Assembly: GCF_021155775.2 (NCBI RefSeq)
Contig: NC_060234.1
Span: forward strand, 10,922,283-10,986,282
Length of the DNA stretch: 64,000 nucleotides
Direction: 5' to 3'
Origin: Neodiprion pinetum
Taxonomy: Eukaryota; Arthropoda; Insecta; Hymenoptera; Diprionidae
The notes under the pieces are model-generated. The model did no database searches, was not told where the DNA came from, and was given only the letters and a program-made list of their open reading frames with translations. Every line of letters starts with the position of its first letter. Positions within the stretch are counted from its first letter, which is position 1. Positions 1 to 11,239 of this stretch are shown piece after piece. The translations under genes were made by a program, and so were the position numbers.

Positions 1-1437
1 CAAGAATTGCATCGAGAAAAACTGTATGATCTCAATACTTTGAAAGAATTAATTGAAATGAATCTTCCACTGTTGAATGAACAACAGAAGTATGTATTTG
101 ATACTCTTATGACAGTAACAAATGATGAAACTGGAGGAATTTACTTCTTAGATGCACCTGGTGGTACAGGAAAAACTTTTTTGATTTCATTAATATTAGC
201 AACAATTCGCTCACAAAATAAAATTGCACTTGCACTCGCTTCGTCGGGAATCGCAACTTTGCTTGAAGGCGGTCGAACAGCCCACTCAGCACTAAAATTG
301 CCATTAAATATGCAAAGCAATGAAACTCCAACCTGCAACATTTCGAAGAACTCTGCAATGGCAAAGGTTTTACAGCAATGTAAATTGATTGTTTGGGATG
401 AATGCACGATGGCACATAAAAAATCTTTGGAGGCTTTAGACAGAACCTTAAAAGATCTACGGAGCAATCATAACCGATTTGGTGGTGCAATGATTTTATT
501 AGCAGGAGATTTTCGTCAAACATTGCCAGTGATTCCACGATCAACGCCAGCTGATGAACTCAATGCATGTCTAAAGTCCTCCAATTTGTGGAAACATGTC
601 AAAGTACTTCATTTAAGCAAGAATATGCGTGTCGAGTTGCAAAATGACCAATTTGGAAACATATTCTCTAAACAACTCATTGACATTGGTAATGGCAAAT
701 TTCCTATAGACATGTTGACTGGCTGCATTAACTTTCCTCAAAGTTTTTGTCAGTTAACTCGATCAAAAGATGAACTTATTCAGAAGGTGTATCCAGATGT
801 TTCTCAAAATTACAGAAACCATGATTGGTTGAGCGAACGAGCTATATTGGCTGCAAAAAACATAAATGTAAATGAATTAAATTTAAAAATTCAAGAACAA
901 ATTACAGGCGAGTCGAGGACATATAAATCAGTTGATTCGGCTACTAATCAAGATGATGTAGTCAACTATTCACCGGAATTCTTAAACTCGCTGGATTTGC
1001 CAGGATTGCCACCTCACAATCTTCAATCAAAGGTTGGATCGGTAGTTATAATGTTGCGAAATATCAACCAACCGCGTCTTTGCAACGGCACACGGTTAGC
1101 GATAAAATAATTACTAAACAATGTGATAGAAGCAACTATACTGAAAGGAAAGTATAAAGGAGAAGATGTTCTCATACCGCGCATCCCAATGATTCCGACT
1201 GATGTGCCATTTGAGTTTAAACTACTACAGTTTCCAGTGCGGCTTGGTTTTGCTATGACCGTAAACAAGTCCCAGGGTCAATCATTAAGTGTTTGTGGTA
1301 TTAATCTGGAAAACCCATGTTTCTCACATGGTCAATTGTATGTTGCCTGTTCCCGTGTTGGAAAACCATCAGATTTGTTTGTCTATGCGCCAGGTAATCA
1401 AACAAAAAACATCGTATATCACAAAGCACTACAATAA
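1..1437 (+). pseudogene. Helitron helicase (Pif1-like), C-terminal part with one in-frame stop
   Basis: This is the superfamily 1B DNA helicase domain of a Helitron transposase, which unwinds DNA during rolling-circle transposition. Seen directly: Walker A GGTGKT about 50 residues in, Walker B IVWDECTM, the motif LLAGDFRQTLPV, and the C-terminal Pif1 signature MTVNKSQGQSL with YVACSRV near the end. The frame is open from base 1. A single TAA at 1108-1110 interrupts it, and the same frame resumes at once and runs to the natural TAA at 1435-1437. The lesion lies between the conserved NGTR and VIEA segments, so the copy is probably dead but recently so. There is no intron in this part. Confidence 0.9.
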
Positions 1438-1644
1438 AAATAAAACTGATTTTTGTTAATAATCATGATTCACATGATTAACAATAAAGCGATTACTTAC
1501 TTTTAAATGCTTATATATATTTTATTTAATTATTTTTTATTCACAACGCCCTATCACCAGGGTGGACGGTTCTGTTGAGGAGAATTTTTTGCCCCGACTA
1601 TAAAATAGGTAGGAACAAAAAACTGCCACATTACAAATCTTCTT

Positions 1645-1673
1645 GACAGGACGAAGTCTGTCGGGTCCGCTAG
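1645..1673 (+). repeat. Helitron 3' terminal hairpin and CTAG end
   Basis: A small stem-loop at 1645-1662 (GACAGGAC / GTCTGTC with one bulge, GAA loop) is followed by a short spacer and CTAG at 1670-1673, then T. This matches the usual Helitron 3' end, which acts as the termination signal for rolling-circle transposition. Confidence 0.85.
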
Positions 1674-2221
1674 TATATATATATATGTAACATCCAGGAC
1701 TCTGTGCAAATATGAATCTGTATATTCCATGTAAATGTATGTGATGTGTTTTAAATTCATACATTTAAATATAAACTTGAAAGTACAAATAAATATGTTC
1801 GTATAAACTATATCTAGTAACTGATTTTTATGCCCTGCCTCATTCTGTAGATGAAAACTGTTCTGCAATCCGACTACTTCATCAAACCATACAATGTGAT
1901 CGAATATGCTACACGCGTACAATGTACAAGTGGCGACAGTAATTAGAATTGTGTGTTGGCCATACTATAGTGCGGTCAAATGAACAGCAGGTAGAAGAGC
2001 GATGCGTAATAATCCGCATTTTTAATTTGTAATCACCCCTAGTGCAAATGTCCGATGGAATCCATCTGGTTCGTTCCAATTTTCGATGGGGTCGTATAGG
2101 AATCCTGCAAATTCACAGGATTTGGAACGGATTCGAATGAATTTTGTGGATTTACTACAGAAACTTTTAACAGGGACAACGTGAATTCTCTACACCCGTA
2201 AACATTTCAAAATGTCACACC
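1674..2221. other. Intergenic stretch without a recognised gene
   Basis: AT-rich DNA between the Helitron end and the recognisable piggyBac transposase. It starts with a short (TA)n tract. The right part may be the 5' region of the piggyBac element, but I found no convincing TTAA-flanked terminal repeat. Confidence 0.5.
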
Positions 2222-3563
2222 ATAGATTATTTTGACCTGTTTATGGATGATAATTTATTAGAAGTCATTGTCCGAGAAACAAATCTCCATTAGTCCCAAA
2301 ATCCTGAACCGGCCCGCCAAAAAATGAAAGCTTGGGAAGATTCAGGAAAAGACAAGTTGAAAAAATTTTCGGGCTCAACTATTTTGATGGAGCACGTCAA
2401 AAAAGTTGCCCTCGACGATTACTGGAGCCGCAATCCGTTGTTGGTTACTCCTATATTCCACCAAAGAATGCCTCAAAATCAGTTCGAACAAATTCTACGA
2501 TTTTTACATTTCCAGAATAGTGCAACCCTCTTGAATCGCCCACCGAAAAAATCAAAACCATCATTGATAATCTGAATACAAAATTTGCAAATTTTCTGCG
2601 GCCAGGGAGAAACTTGTGTATAGATGAAAGCCTCCTCTTATGGAAAGGGAGATTGCGTTTCAAGCAGTTTCTACCGTTGAAGAGACGTCGCTTCGAAATA
2701 AAAATTTTCGAAATAGTGGACTGCCAGAGTGGTTTCGTATTGGGTTTGATAGTCTCTACCGGGGCAGACACAGACTATGACAAATTTGGCTTGGGCATTT
2801 TTTCAGGGGATGTCGTTGCCCAATTTTTGAGACCCTATTTTGGTAAGGGTCATATTGTTTTTGTGGACAACTGGTACTCTTCCCCTGCACTAGCTGAATT
2901 CTTACACGAAAAAGATACAGGTCTATGTGGCACAGTGAGAAAAAATAGATCTGGACTACCGAAATTCACAGAAAAATTACAGAAAGGGGAAACTCAAGTA
3001 GGACACAATATGATTTGGTTGGCATCGAAATGGCAAAAGAAAAAAGAGGTCCAGATTATTAGAACGGTATCCCGATTGAAATACGCTTCCAGCGGCAAGC
3101 AAGATTTTGTAACTGGTGAAGAGATAAAACCTAGTTGCATCATTGATTATGATAAGAATATGGGAGTTGATAATGTTGACCGGCAGTTAGCGATAACTGC
3201 GTCAATTACGAAATCTCTCAAATGGTATAGGAAATTATTTTTCCATCTCATTGATCTCATATTGATAATACCCATGCTTTGTATAAATTGCAAGGAGCAA
3301 TTTCGTTCGCCGATTTTTGAATCAAAGTCATATCGTCTTTGCTAGGTGTTGATAGCACAGTCCAACCAGAACTTGAACCCCCTACTTCCCGACTTACAGG
3401 TCGACATTTTCCGACTCAATCAAAGTCTACAAAAGAATGTGCAATGTGCCGTGCATCAAAAGTAAGGAGACGAACAAAATATTGTTGTGGTAAGTGTCAA
3501 GTTGCATTGTGTGCACTCCCTTGCTTTGAACAGTATCACACGCAAAGAGGTGTTCACTGCTAA
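2222..3563 (+). pseudogene. piggyBac-type transposase, broken
   Basis: DDE_Tnp_1_7 (piggyBac) transposase, which cuts and pastes its element at TTAA sites. The three catalytic aspartates are visible in their motifs: CIDESLLLWKG, VDNWYSS and MGVDNVDR. The N-terminal IDYFDLF segment and a C-terminal cysteine-rich zinc domain (CAMC...CCGKC...CALPC) are also present. Lesions seen: TAG at 2291-2293, a frameshift near 2535-2550 in an A-rich tract, and another near 3330-3345. Three frames are needed to read it, so it is a pseudogene. The 3' side is interrupted soon after the ORF by the solo LTR at 3635. Terminal repeats were not identified. Confidence 0.88.
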
Positions 3564-4594
3564 AAATAGAACATCCTGAGGGTAAAAAAATATAGGGAAT
3601 AAAAAAAATTAAGAAATGTGAAAAAAAATGGGGCTGTTACGTCCGTGAGTAGAGTTTACTCCTGAGCGGAAGGAGTAACCTGGTTGGCTTCGCTTTTACG
3701 TTTCAGGTCAACGGAAAATCAGAATGAGGATTGAATAAACTTGAGTATGTTTGATGTATAGATTATATGTTTATTGCGTAGAACTTGAGATACCGGTAGG
3801 AATGAATTGTGTGGTACGAAAAGATATATAAGAAGTCTAGATGTGGAGTTGTCGAGAGTCAGAATAGGAGTGTCCCTCGAGACGTGAAACGTACGGGTGC
3901 AGAAAAGGTGTGACAATGCTAGAAGTAGGGAATGGAATTTGATGAGTAAGCGCGATAGTGAATAGCGTGAGACTGTGTAGAGATAAGTAGCCTGCCATCC
4001 TCCGACTTACTGGCCTGGTGCCGGACCGACCCCAAACCACTACGTCCAGGTTGATGAAGCCATCGTTCTGAGGATCGACGCTGCCTTGCTATCGGCAAGG
4101 ACTAATTGTGTAGGTCGTTGTCCACGGTTTAGCCAACCGTCTGACTGCACGACCTCAGGTACAGGCAGCTAGCTACTGTCTGTGCAAAAAGCCGGTGGAG
4201 GTGAACAATGAGGCGTCACTCTCCACCCGGTAACTTTGGCCGAGAGGCACCCTGTGTATGCCTCTGTCAAAGAAGTCCCCGATGATAGGCAGCCTGGACC
4301 GTAAACCGAAGCAGCTACAAAATCGTACGAGTTGGTGTCAACGACGAAATCGCGAGCAGCACATTACGCCACATCTAGCGGTAATTTTGAAAAACGTATG
4401 ACCACGCAGTAACCAATATTCGCCACAGGGGGATGGCCTATTTGTGGTGGGGGTCAACCAACCAATCAAAGAAGAAGAATCACCTCACGACAACCGCGAG
4501 ATCGGCGAGCCGAACTACGACCTCCTATTCTACGCTTGACCTGCTGAGCGACAGCTTTGTTTTCCGCATCGTTCCGATTATTCTCTCGATTTAA

Positions 4595-5160
4595 CCCGTT
4601 GAGGACACACATCGAAAAAATAACGTTGAGGACACACGGAATCCAGCGCACCCCACGCAGAAAAACAGTTCTCATTTGTGTTTCACGCTATGTATCGACT
4701 TAAAACCGGTGCGAAACTTTAATTTCATTCCATTAGACGGCTGGCGATAGTTCGAGGTCGAAGATTATAAGACATCTGTATATATACACACATATATATT
4801 TAATTAATAACCATTATTTATTGCTGAAAAAAAAAAAGTCAATTCATGCATAAATACTTACGTTTACAGAAACAATATAACATCAATCAACGATAAAAAA
4901 AAAATTGAATTTTTTTAAGATTTTGCCACAGTACGGCCACACGGGGTCTACAGAACCCCAAAAAAAAAACACGTGCGCACTAATATGTCTCTGCAGGATG
5001 ACTAATGCCAAAGAGACCTTCGTAACGTGTCAAAACTTGTTGTGGAGACTTCAAACAACAACAGATGGTGCTATATATCTAATTCCTAAGGGTCTTTGTA
5101 GATTTAAAATTGCATTGAAATTTGTCTGGGGTCCGTTGGACCCCATGTGTCCTCAACGGG
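4595..5160. mobile_element. piggyBac-type MITE nested in the solo LTR
   Basis: Terminal inverted repeats CCCGTTGAGGACACA are flanked on both sides by TTAA (4591-4594 and 5161-5164), the piggyBac target duplication. The related solo LTR at 33798-36676 has a single TTAA at the matching place (35611-35614), so the empty site is in the same window. A second internal copy of GTTGAGGACACACGG follows the left end. It carries no transposase, so it is non-autonomous. Confidence 0.9.
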
Positions 5161-5165
5161 TTAAG

Positions 5166-6590
5166 CTACCGATCCTTCTTCCTGTCATTCTACCGTTATT
5201 GTATCTACCGTTTTTCCATACCCTCTATCGTTAACTTCTTCCTGTAAATTCAAGTCCTTTCATTCCTTTCTACTTTCGTTTTATTATTCTGAGTTTGATT
5301 TAAATTAGAGTCAGTTTGTGTGCCTGAAGTCAACAGCCAAGGTAAGGCTTCTGCCTTTGAATTGTACCGTTACGAAGTTGCTCATAAATTCTATTCTTTC
5401 TTATGGTATTTATCGACTTTGTATAAATCATGGTCCACGGCTTAAAGTTGCAGTAAGCCGCCGTGTGACTACATGATTTCAGTAATTTATTATTTTCGTA
5501 TCTGAGCGACCTCGTAACTGCCAAATAATTATCTCTGTTGTATTTATGATTTTTCTGATTATTTGTGAATCTCTATTAGCCTGCTTCTGTACTTTCTATC
5601 GTATTTTGAGCCCTATTGGCTTCATATTTTACTCCATACTTTTTTCGTAATAGAAGTGTGCTTCATATTTTATTTCTGTTATTGCTTATTATATTTTTAT
5701 TTATTTTCATGCCTATTGTATCATATATCGAGTTCCTTGGAGTACAACCGAGCGTAGAATCAGCCCCTAGATATTACCGCACCTTTTCTTTATTGCTATT
5801 GGCAATTTTATATTATTTTTGCCTGTTATTTATTTCTCTGTATTTTGTTAAATTACGTTCTGCGAATTATTCTTTTGTACTGCGATGTATTTAGTGTATT
5901 TCTTTATTTTGTAAACTCTCCGAAATTCTCACTCTCTCATAATTTTGTATTTTGTATTCTCTCAAAAGTTATGTTCAGGAATTCATTATTTAATTCCTTA
6001 AGTACGTAATCATTATAAATTATCGAATCTACCGTTTATGAATAATTCTACCGTAGGCTATCTAGTCGATCGTTTGCCGACTTGGTAAATTGTTAATGAA
6101 TGTCAATCTCTCGTACTGGTTATAATTTATGGTAAATTCGTCGTATTATCTACCGAACTATCGTGACGTTGTTTCCTACCGATCGCAGTAAAGTTCTCTC
6201 GTTTCTAATTGACAGAATAATAATTTTCGTAGCGTCATTTGCAACTTGGGTAAGATCACGTCGCCCAGTGACGTGTAGTTTTAAGTAAATTCTTGCATTA
6301 TATTGCATCTCCCGACCTACGTTCATTTTTCTCTGTTAACTACCGTCTCTCATTTGAAAGCTACCGTTTACTGCTATTCTACCGAAATTATTGTGAACAA
6401 CGATTGTTTATTTTATTAACTACCGCTGTCGATTTCATTTTATTTGCCTGTCTCAACCATGTAAACTTCTCGACAATATATGATCGATTAACCTGTTCAT
6501 TTTCCTTTTGACTTGAGTTTATTCTTTATTTTGTTATTTTCTTTAATTCTGGAATTACTGTTAGCTGCCTTGAAAACCGCCACTCTACCG
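5166..6590 (+). repeat. Array of CTACCG motifs in the solo LTR
   Basis: CTACCG occurs 12 times on this strand, at 5166, 5190, 5205, 6029, 6048, 6150, 6176, 6340, 6361, 6379, 6420 and 6585, often as TTCTACCGTT. At this base composition about one or fewer would be expected by chance. The second copy of the family has a similar array in the matching orientation. Confidence 0.7.
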
Positions 6591-6918
6591 GGATGTGCGC
6601 GAATGTACCTGTGTCTAGCCAGCCATACAACGGGTTCTCTATTTATCTCTTTTGTACGGTTTTGTGTTATTTTTATTGATTTGTATCATTGTTTGAAAAT
6701 CGACGCTAACGCGTCTGGCGCCCAACATAATTGATTTTGTTATAGTTTGATATTGTGGATAAGTAGAGAATCGCGCCAAAGTGTCAACGGTAAGTCCTCA
6801 TCCGAGGGTAACAGAATTTAGCGTTACAAATCGGACAGAGACCATGAGATTAATGTAAGAACTGTGGGAGAGTTGGCGAGTAGGAAAAATAGAGAAAAGT
6901 GGTATGCTGGACGTAACA

Positions 6919-7220
6919 GGGCTAAAAATCTTCCCACGTCCACGTCATCAGCCCTGGGTGACGCTAAGAGAAAGTCTTCGTAGTCACGCTACGAACAAAT
7001 TTCATCTCAGCAATCCTGTTTGGGAGCAATTTTCCAATGCGCATGCGCAGTACAGGGCCATCTTGGAATTTTGAAATCCTGACAACAGATTCGTGATCAG
7101 TGACCCCAAAAACCCGGCTGAAGTAGTGATGCCGGCCGTCTAGAGGTTAAAAAAAAATTGAATTTACTGTAAAAAAAATTGAATTCACTACGTGTAGCTT
7201 TTATATCACAGCGATTGTAA
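6919..7220. other. Short unassigned stretch
   Basis: Between the solo LTR and the palindrome. It contains a GCGCATGCGC sequence near 7040 and a pair of A-rich AAAATTGAATT repeats near 7150-7185. No gene is seen. Confidence 0.4.
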
Positions 7221-7222
7221 TA

Positions 7223-8695
7223 CACTTCTCGCAAAAATTAAGGGAACAACAAAATATTCGAAATTTTTTGGTGATTTTCAACAGGCTGTATTTCAGTGAA
7301 AGATGGTCGTACAAGGAATAAAAAAACAAAGCTTTTGAAGCTTGAAGACTCTAATTTTTGAATTTTTTGGTTAAAAATTTTTCGAAGCACTATTATCCAT
7401 GCAATCCTTTGATAAAGCACGAAGAAAAAATTTTCAAAATTTTTTACATATTTTTTTTTGCTCTACGGGCATGGAAAAATTTTTCCGAGCTAAACCAATG
7501 CATAGGTCGCATAGCCTGTTTATTCAGCTTCAAGATGCTTTTTTTTAAACCTCGATACGACCATTTGTCTTCGAGATATCGAATTTTGAATGCCAAAGGA
7601 TCCTTTTTCACTCAACTGCCGATATCTCTAGAACTACTGGTCGCACAGCGAGCCGAAGGGCAGTTTCTTTTTCTGCAGAAAATTTGCTACAAAAATCTGT
7701 CAAGGTTGATGTCAAAAAAAATTTTTTTCCACCTGTAGCGTTAACGTGAAAAAAGAGCAAAAAAATGCCATTTTGCCTTTTTTTGGATAATCGACTGTAT
7801 CTTCGTCAATATTGGGGGGAAAGCTTAGGTTAGAAGAAAATTTTACAACCTAATGTACCACAAAGGTCCCCCTAAATCGGTAGATCGATCGGTTCAGCGG
7901 TTTTCCTGGACCGATTGATTGAAATTTTGAAAAAATCAAGGGAACAAGGTTTTTGTTTCTTAAGGGACCTTGTTCTCTTAATTTTTTCAAAATTTCAATC
8001 AATCGGTCAAGGAAAACCGCTGAACCGATCGATCTACCGATTTAGAGGGACCTTTGGGGTACATTAGGCCATGAAATTTTCTTCTAACTTAAGCTTTCCC
8101 CCCAATATTGACGAAGATACAGTCGATTATCCAAAAAAAGGCAAAATGGCATTTTTTTGCTTTTTTTTCACGTTAACGCTACAGGTGGAAAAAATTTTTT
8201 TTTTGACATCGACCATGACAGATTTATGTAGGAAATTTTCTGCAGAAAAAGAAACTGCCCTTCGGCTCGCTGTGCAACCAGTAGTTCCAGAGATATCGGC
8301 TGTTGAGTGAAAAAGGATCCTTTATCATTCAAAATTCGATATCTCGAAGACAAATGGTCGTATCGAGGTTTAAAAAAAAGGATCTTGAAGCTGAATAAAC
8401 AGGCTATGCGACCTATGCATTGGTTTAGCTCAGAAAAATTTTTCCATGCCCGTAGAGCGAAAAAAAAAATGTAAAAAATTTTGAAAATTTTTTCTTCGTG
8501 CTTTATCAAAGGATTGCATGGCTAATAGTGCTTCGAAAAATTTTTAACCAAAAAATTCAAAAATTAAAGTCGTCAAGCTTCAAAAGCTTTGTTTTTTTAT
8601 TTCTTGTACGACCATTTTTCACTGAAATACAGCCTGTTGAAAATCACCAAAAAATTTCGAAAATTTTGTTGTTCTCTTAATTTTTGCGAGAAGTG
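7223..8695. mobile_element. Giant near-perfect palindrome (foldback element)
   Basis: Two arms of about 730 bp are reverse complements of each other with few mismatches, around a centre near 7958. The ends read CACTTCTCGC and GCGAGAAGTG, each flanked by TA (7221-7222 and 8696-8697), which suggests a Tc1/mariner-type TA duplication. Similar open frames appear on opposite strands of the two arms only because the DNA is mirrored. No transposase is recognised. The transcript would fold into one long hairpin. Confidence 0.85.
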
Positions 8696-8697
8696 TA

Positions 8698-9264
8698 GTT
8701 GGTTCAACTTTCAAACCTGTACCCGTAATCGTGTCACGAAATCAGCTGAACGATTATGTCCACGTAGATACAATTATACAAAAAAGTTGAATTGAGCTTA
8801 AAAAAAAATCGAATATACTGTGTGTAGCTCTTATACCAACCCACTTATAGTAGTTGCTATAATTATTTCAAATAGTTGTTACGAACATTCTTGCTGTATG
8901 AAGACATCACATAACATATGGCGAAAGTAACTATCCTGCGGAATTAACGCGCCAATTCAAAATAGTCCGTACTACTAATCTCGATACTACAGGTAATTAT
9001 TATAATATCTGAAACAATTATACATTATCGTAAATGCAACCATACGATGCAGTTCCAAAAACTACAAAATGTTGTTGTGGAAGCGTTTTTTCAAATTTTA
9101 GTGTACTATTGAATGAGGATGATACTGACATTAGACTGGAGTTACGGTAACTTCACGAAGTCGTTGAATTTACGTTATCATGTATTTGGTAACACGAATT
9201 TTATCGGTTGGCACAGCAATCATTAAAAGTCAGTGCAACTGTTTGGTCTAATGCGAGCAACTAT
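8698..9264. other. Unassigned AT-rich stretch
   Basis: No gene or clear repeat. The A-rich motif near 8790-8820 echoes the sequence just left of the palindrome (about 7150-7200), so the palindrome may sit inside an older repeat. Confidence 0.4.
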
Positions 9265-9268
9265 ACAT

Positions 9269-11239
9269 TGTAACGTGGCAGTTTCACTGCGCGTTCCACA
9301 CGGCTCCCCGAACTCTAGACGGACCACAGACGTAGGGAGCACGCGAAGTAGACCGCGGCTCATTTCGAAAAAGAGCGCCAGGACAATAGTCACGCATCCG
9401 AGACTCTAAGAGGGGACCATCGCCGGTTTAGCGAATACGACTTTTCAGAATTTTTGTTTATTTTTTTTGGTGGCGAGTAAATGCGGCTTCGGACAGGGGA
9501 TCGGCAGCAAATCCGAACGATGTTCCTGGATGGCAATCGCGGCGGATCGCGACGAAAGGAGGGCCTCGCACGAGGCTACGGAGAGAGCGACAACGGAGAG
9601 CCCTGCCGCGAGGGGATCCAAGGCGGACGAGATTCCCGTGGGTGGCCGGCGAGCCGTAGCCCACCCCCCTCCGTCGCCCAACTGACGACAGGTACCCTCG
9701 CGAAGTCATCACCACGCCACTGCCAAGCTACGGGGTACACGAGACTGGACAGCCAATCAACACCCCGCGACAGCGGAATTCAACGCTAGCGATACGCTAG
9801 ATTGTACGAATTGCGTAACGAGAACCCCAAAGCGAGCGGGAAAAGTTTGACTTTGGATGGCGCCTATGTTCGGGGCATGTCCGAATTGCGGCTCCGATTT
9901 GCAGGACTCGTCACTTGAGTCCTGGCGACAGTTGAGGTAGCTTCGTGGCGAGAAAATTTAAGTTAAAAGAGCAAAGATATTGTGCGATCGTTATGGCGGA
10001 GACGGACGTCGGAGGATTTTTGGCGTGGCTGAGGAGCGGTAAGCGCTTATAATTCTTTGCGGGCACATTTCGAGCGCAAGTTAAATTGGCGCACCGATAA
10101 ACGGTCGGCCCACGCAACCGTAGAGTTAGAGTAGCGCTCGAAATCTGTTTGCCGATCTCCTTGAGGATGACCGTAGCCTGAGTTTTCGCGATAACGCGTA
10201 GAGTCACGGTTTCGCGTGGGGAACAATTTCGGAGTGAAATTGAGTGCGGCCAAATTCCGCTGCACAGGGTCTGGTCGAGTCTGCGTACGTAAAAAAAAAG
10301 GGGTGGTGAACTTAGCGGGAATAGAGACTACGACTGGAGCTCGGATGCGTCATAATACGCTATACACTCGCGCGATTAGAAAAGCCTTCTCGAGTGATTA
10401 AGTGGGTCGCGGTTAGCGCGTCGAGGCACGTCCTCTTTGATACAGTTTATGAATTATTGTGCATCAGCAAAGTGGCGACTAGCGCCTGTAGAAATAAGAT
10501 ACCAGCTAGCTTTAATCAGAGTTGCGATTAGCGCGTCGAGTATGATCTAGATTACGTTTTTTTTTTGGTGTTTAGCGGTTTATAATTAGGTGACGAGTAG
10601 CGTCGTAGCTGAGGCCGATCGCGAGCAGCGCATCGAGTCCTATTGTGTTTTTGGTTTTTGCGAGTTGAGGTTATTATTAAGACGGCGACTAGCGCACGTA
10701 GGCCGTAGAGGTCTCCTCGATTTATTCATATTTTTTTTGGTTGTTCCTTCCTTGCTTATTTCGTTTGGATAAAATTTAAACCATTGTATTTGAAATCGCG
10801 AAGGACGACCTGCGCAGTCGTATGATTGTTTTCACTTTTATTTTTAATTTTATTTTTTTTTTTGTAATTTTCTGTTTGGTTTTAGTCTCGCGATGAGCGA
10901 TTTTTGAATTATATTTTTTTTTTGTTTTGTATCACCGCTATTATGAAATATAAGATTTTATTTTACTTTTGTTAAATAGCGTGTGTATTTCGAGTGTCTC
11001 TCTCTCTCTCTCCAAAAATTACCCCTCCCCTCTCCGCGGTACTGAGCTACCGAGCATATGCCCGAGGAATAGCGTATTACCGATTTCGAGGCGTGTTAAT
11101 CACGCCAGGCGCCCAACAAAAACTTTGCGATATTGTTTTAGATCCAGGGTACATCGTGGACGTCAAATTATTGTGCACGCGGTAAGTTCCCGGTTATTTG
11201 ATCTCCGAGTAACCGAGGTGCAGAAAAATCCACGTCACA
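9269..11239 (+). repeat. 5' LTR (1,971 bp)
   Basis: Starts TGTAACGTGG and ends CCACGTCACA. It drives transcription of the element and supplies polyadenylation. It contains GC-rich and T-rich blocks, an array of GCGAYTAGCGC-like motifs (10406-10820), an internal PBS-like GGCGCCCAAC (11108-11117) and GGTAAGT (11181-11187). Short open frames inside it are not conserved beyond what nucleotide identity explains. Confidence 0.95.
10406..10820 (+). repeat. Iterated GCGAYTAGCGC-like motif in the LTR
   Basis: Degenerate copies of a core like GCGACTAGCGC, several followed by GTCGAG, occur at about 10406, 10472, 10521, 10590, 10618, 10681 and 10801, spaced 30-120 bp apart. The same array is in the 3' LTR (add 8,898) and, reversed, in the diverged solo LTR at 51910-53855. 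This looks like a cluster of binding sites, but the factor is unknown. Confidence 0.6.

Larger units (their letters stand above)
1..1673 (+). mobile_element. Helitron, 3' portion (cut by the window start)
   Basis: The left edge of the window lies inside a rolling-circle Helitron. What remains is the C-terminal helicase part of the Rep-helicase, an AT-rich 3' UTR of about 200 bp, and a canonical 3' terminus: a short hairpin followed a few bases later by CTAG, then a T. Helitrons insert between A and T without a target duplication, and the T at 1674 fits. The Rep nuclease half and the 5' end lie outside the window. Confidence 0.85.
3635..6918 (+). mobile_element. Solo LTR of a gypsy-type family with about 3-kb LTRs (copy 1)
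   Basis: Begins TGTTACGTCC and ends GGACGTAACA, with a 4-bp target duplication GGGC at 3631-3634 and 6919-6922. No gag or pol is present, so it is a solo LTR. It matches the element at 33798-36676 (opposite strand) over most of its length. The 3' part holds TGGCGCCCAAC (6716-6726) and GGTAAGT (6789-6795), in the same order as the 1,971-bp LTR at 9269-11239. A 566-bp MITE is nested inside it. A 4-bp TSD DNA transposon was considered, but the shared 3' layout with a proven LTR favours an LTR. Confidence 0.78.

Noticed and set aside
3635..6918. Large DNA transposon with TGTTACGTCC terminal repeats
   Set aside because: No transposase, and its 3' layout (PBS-like site, GGTAAGT, 4-bp TSD) is that of the proven LTRs.
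7358..8509. Similar ORFs of 126 and 113 codons on opposite strands
   Set aside because: They are mirror images created by the palindrome; no domain and low-complexity AT-rich content.
9445..9789. Overlapping ORFs on both strands in the LTR, with look-alikes in other LTR copies
   Set aside because: All frames look similar between copies because the DNA is homologous; no frame is preferentially conserved, and the diverged copy at 25394-25699 shows indels that break alternative frames.
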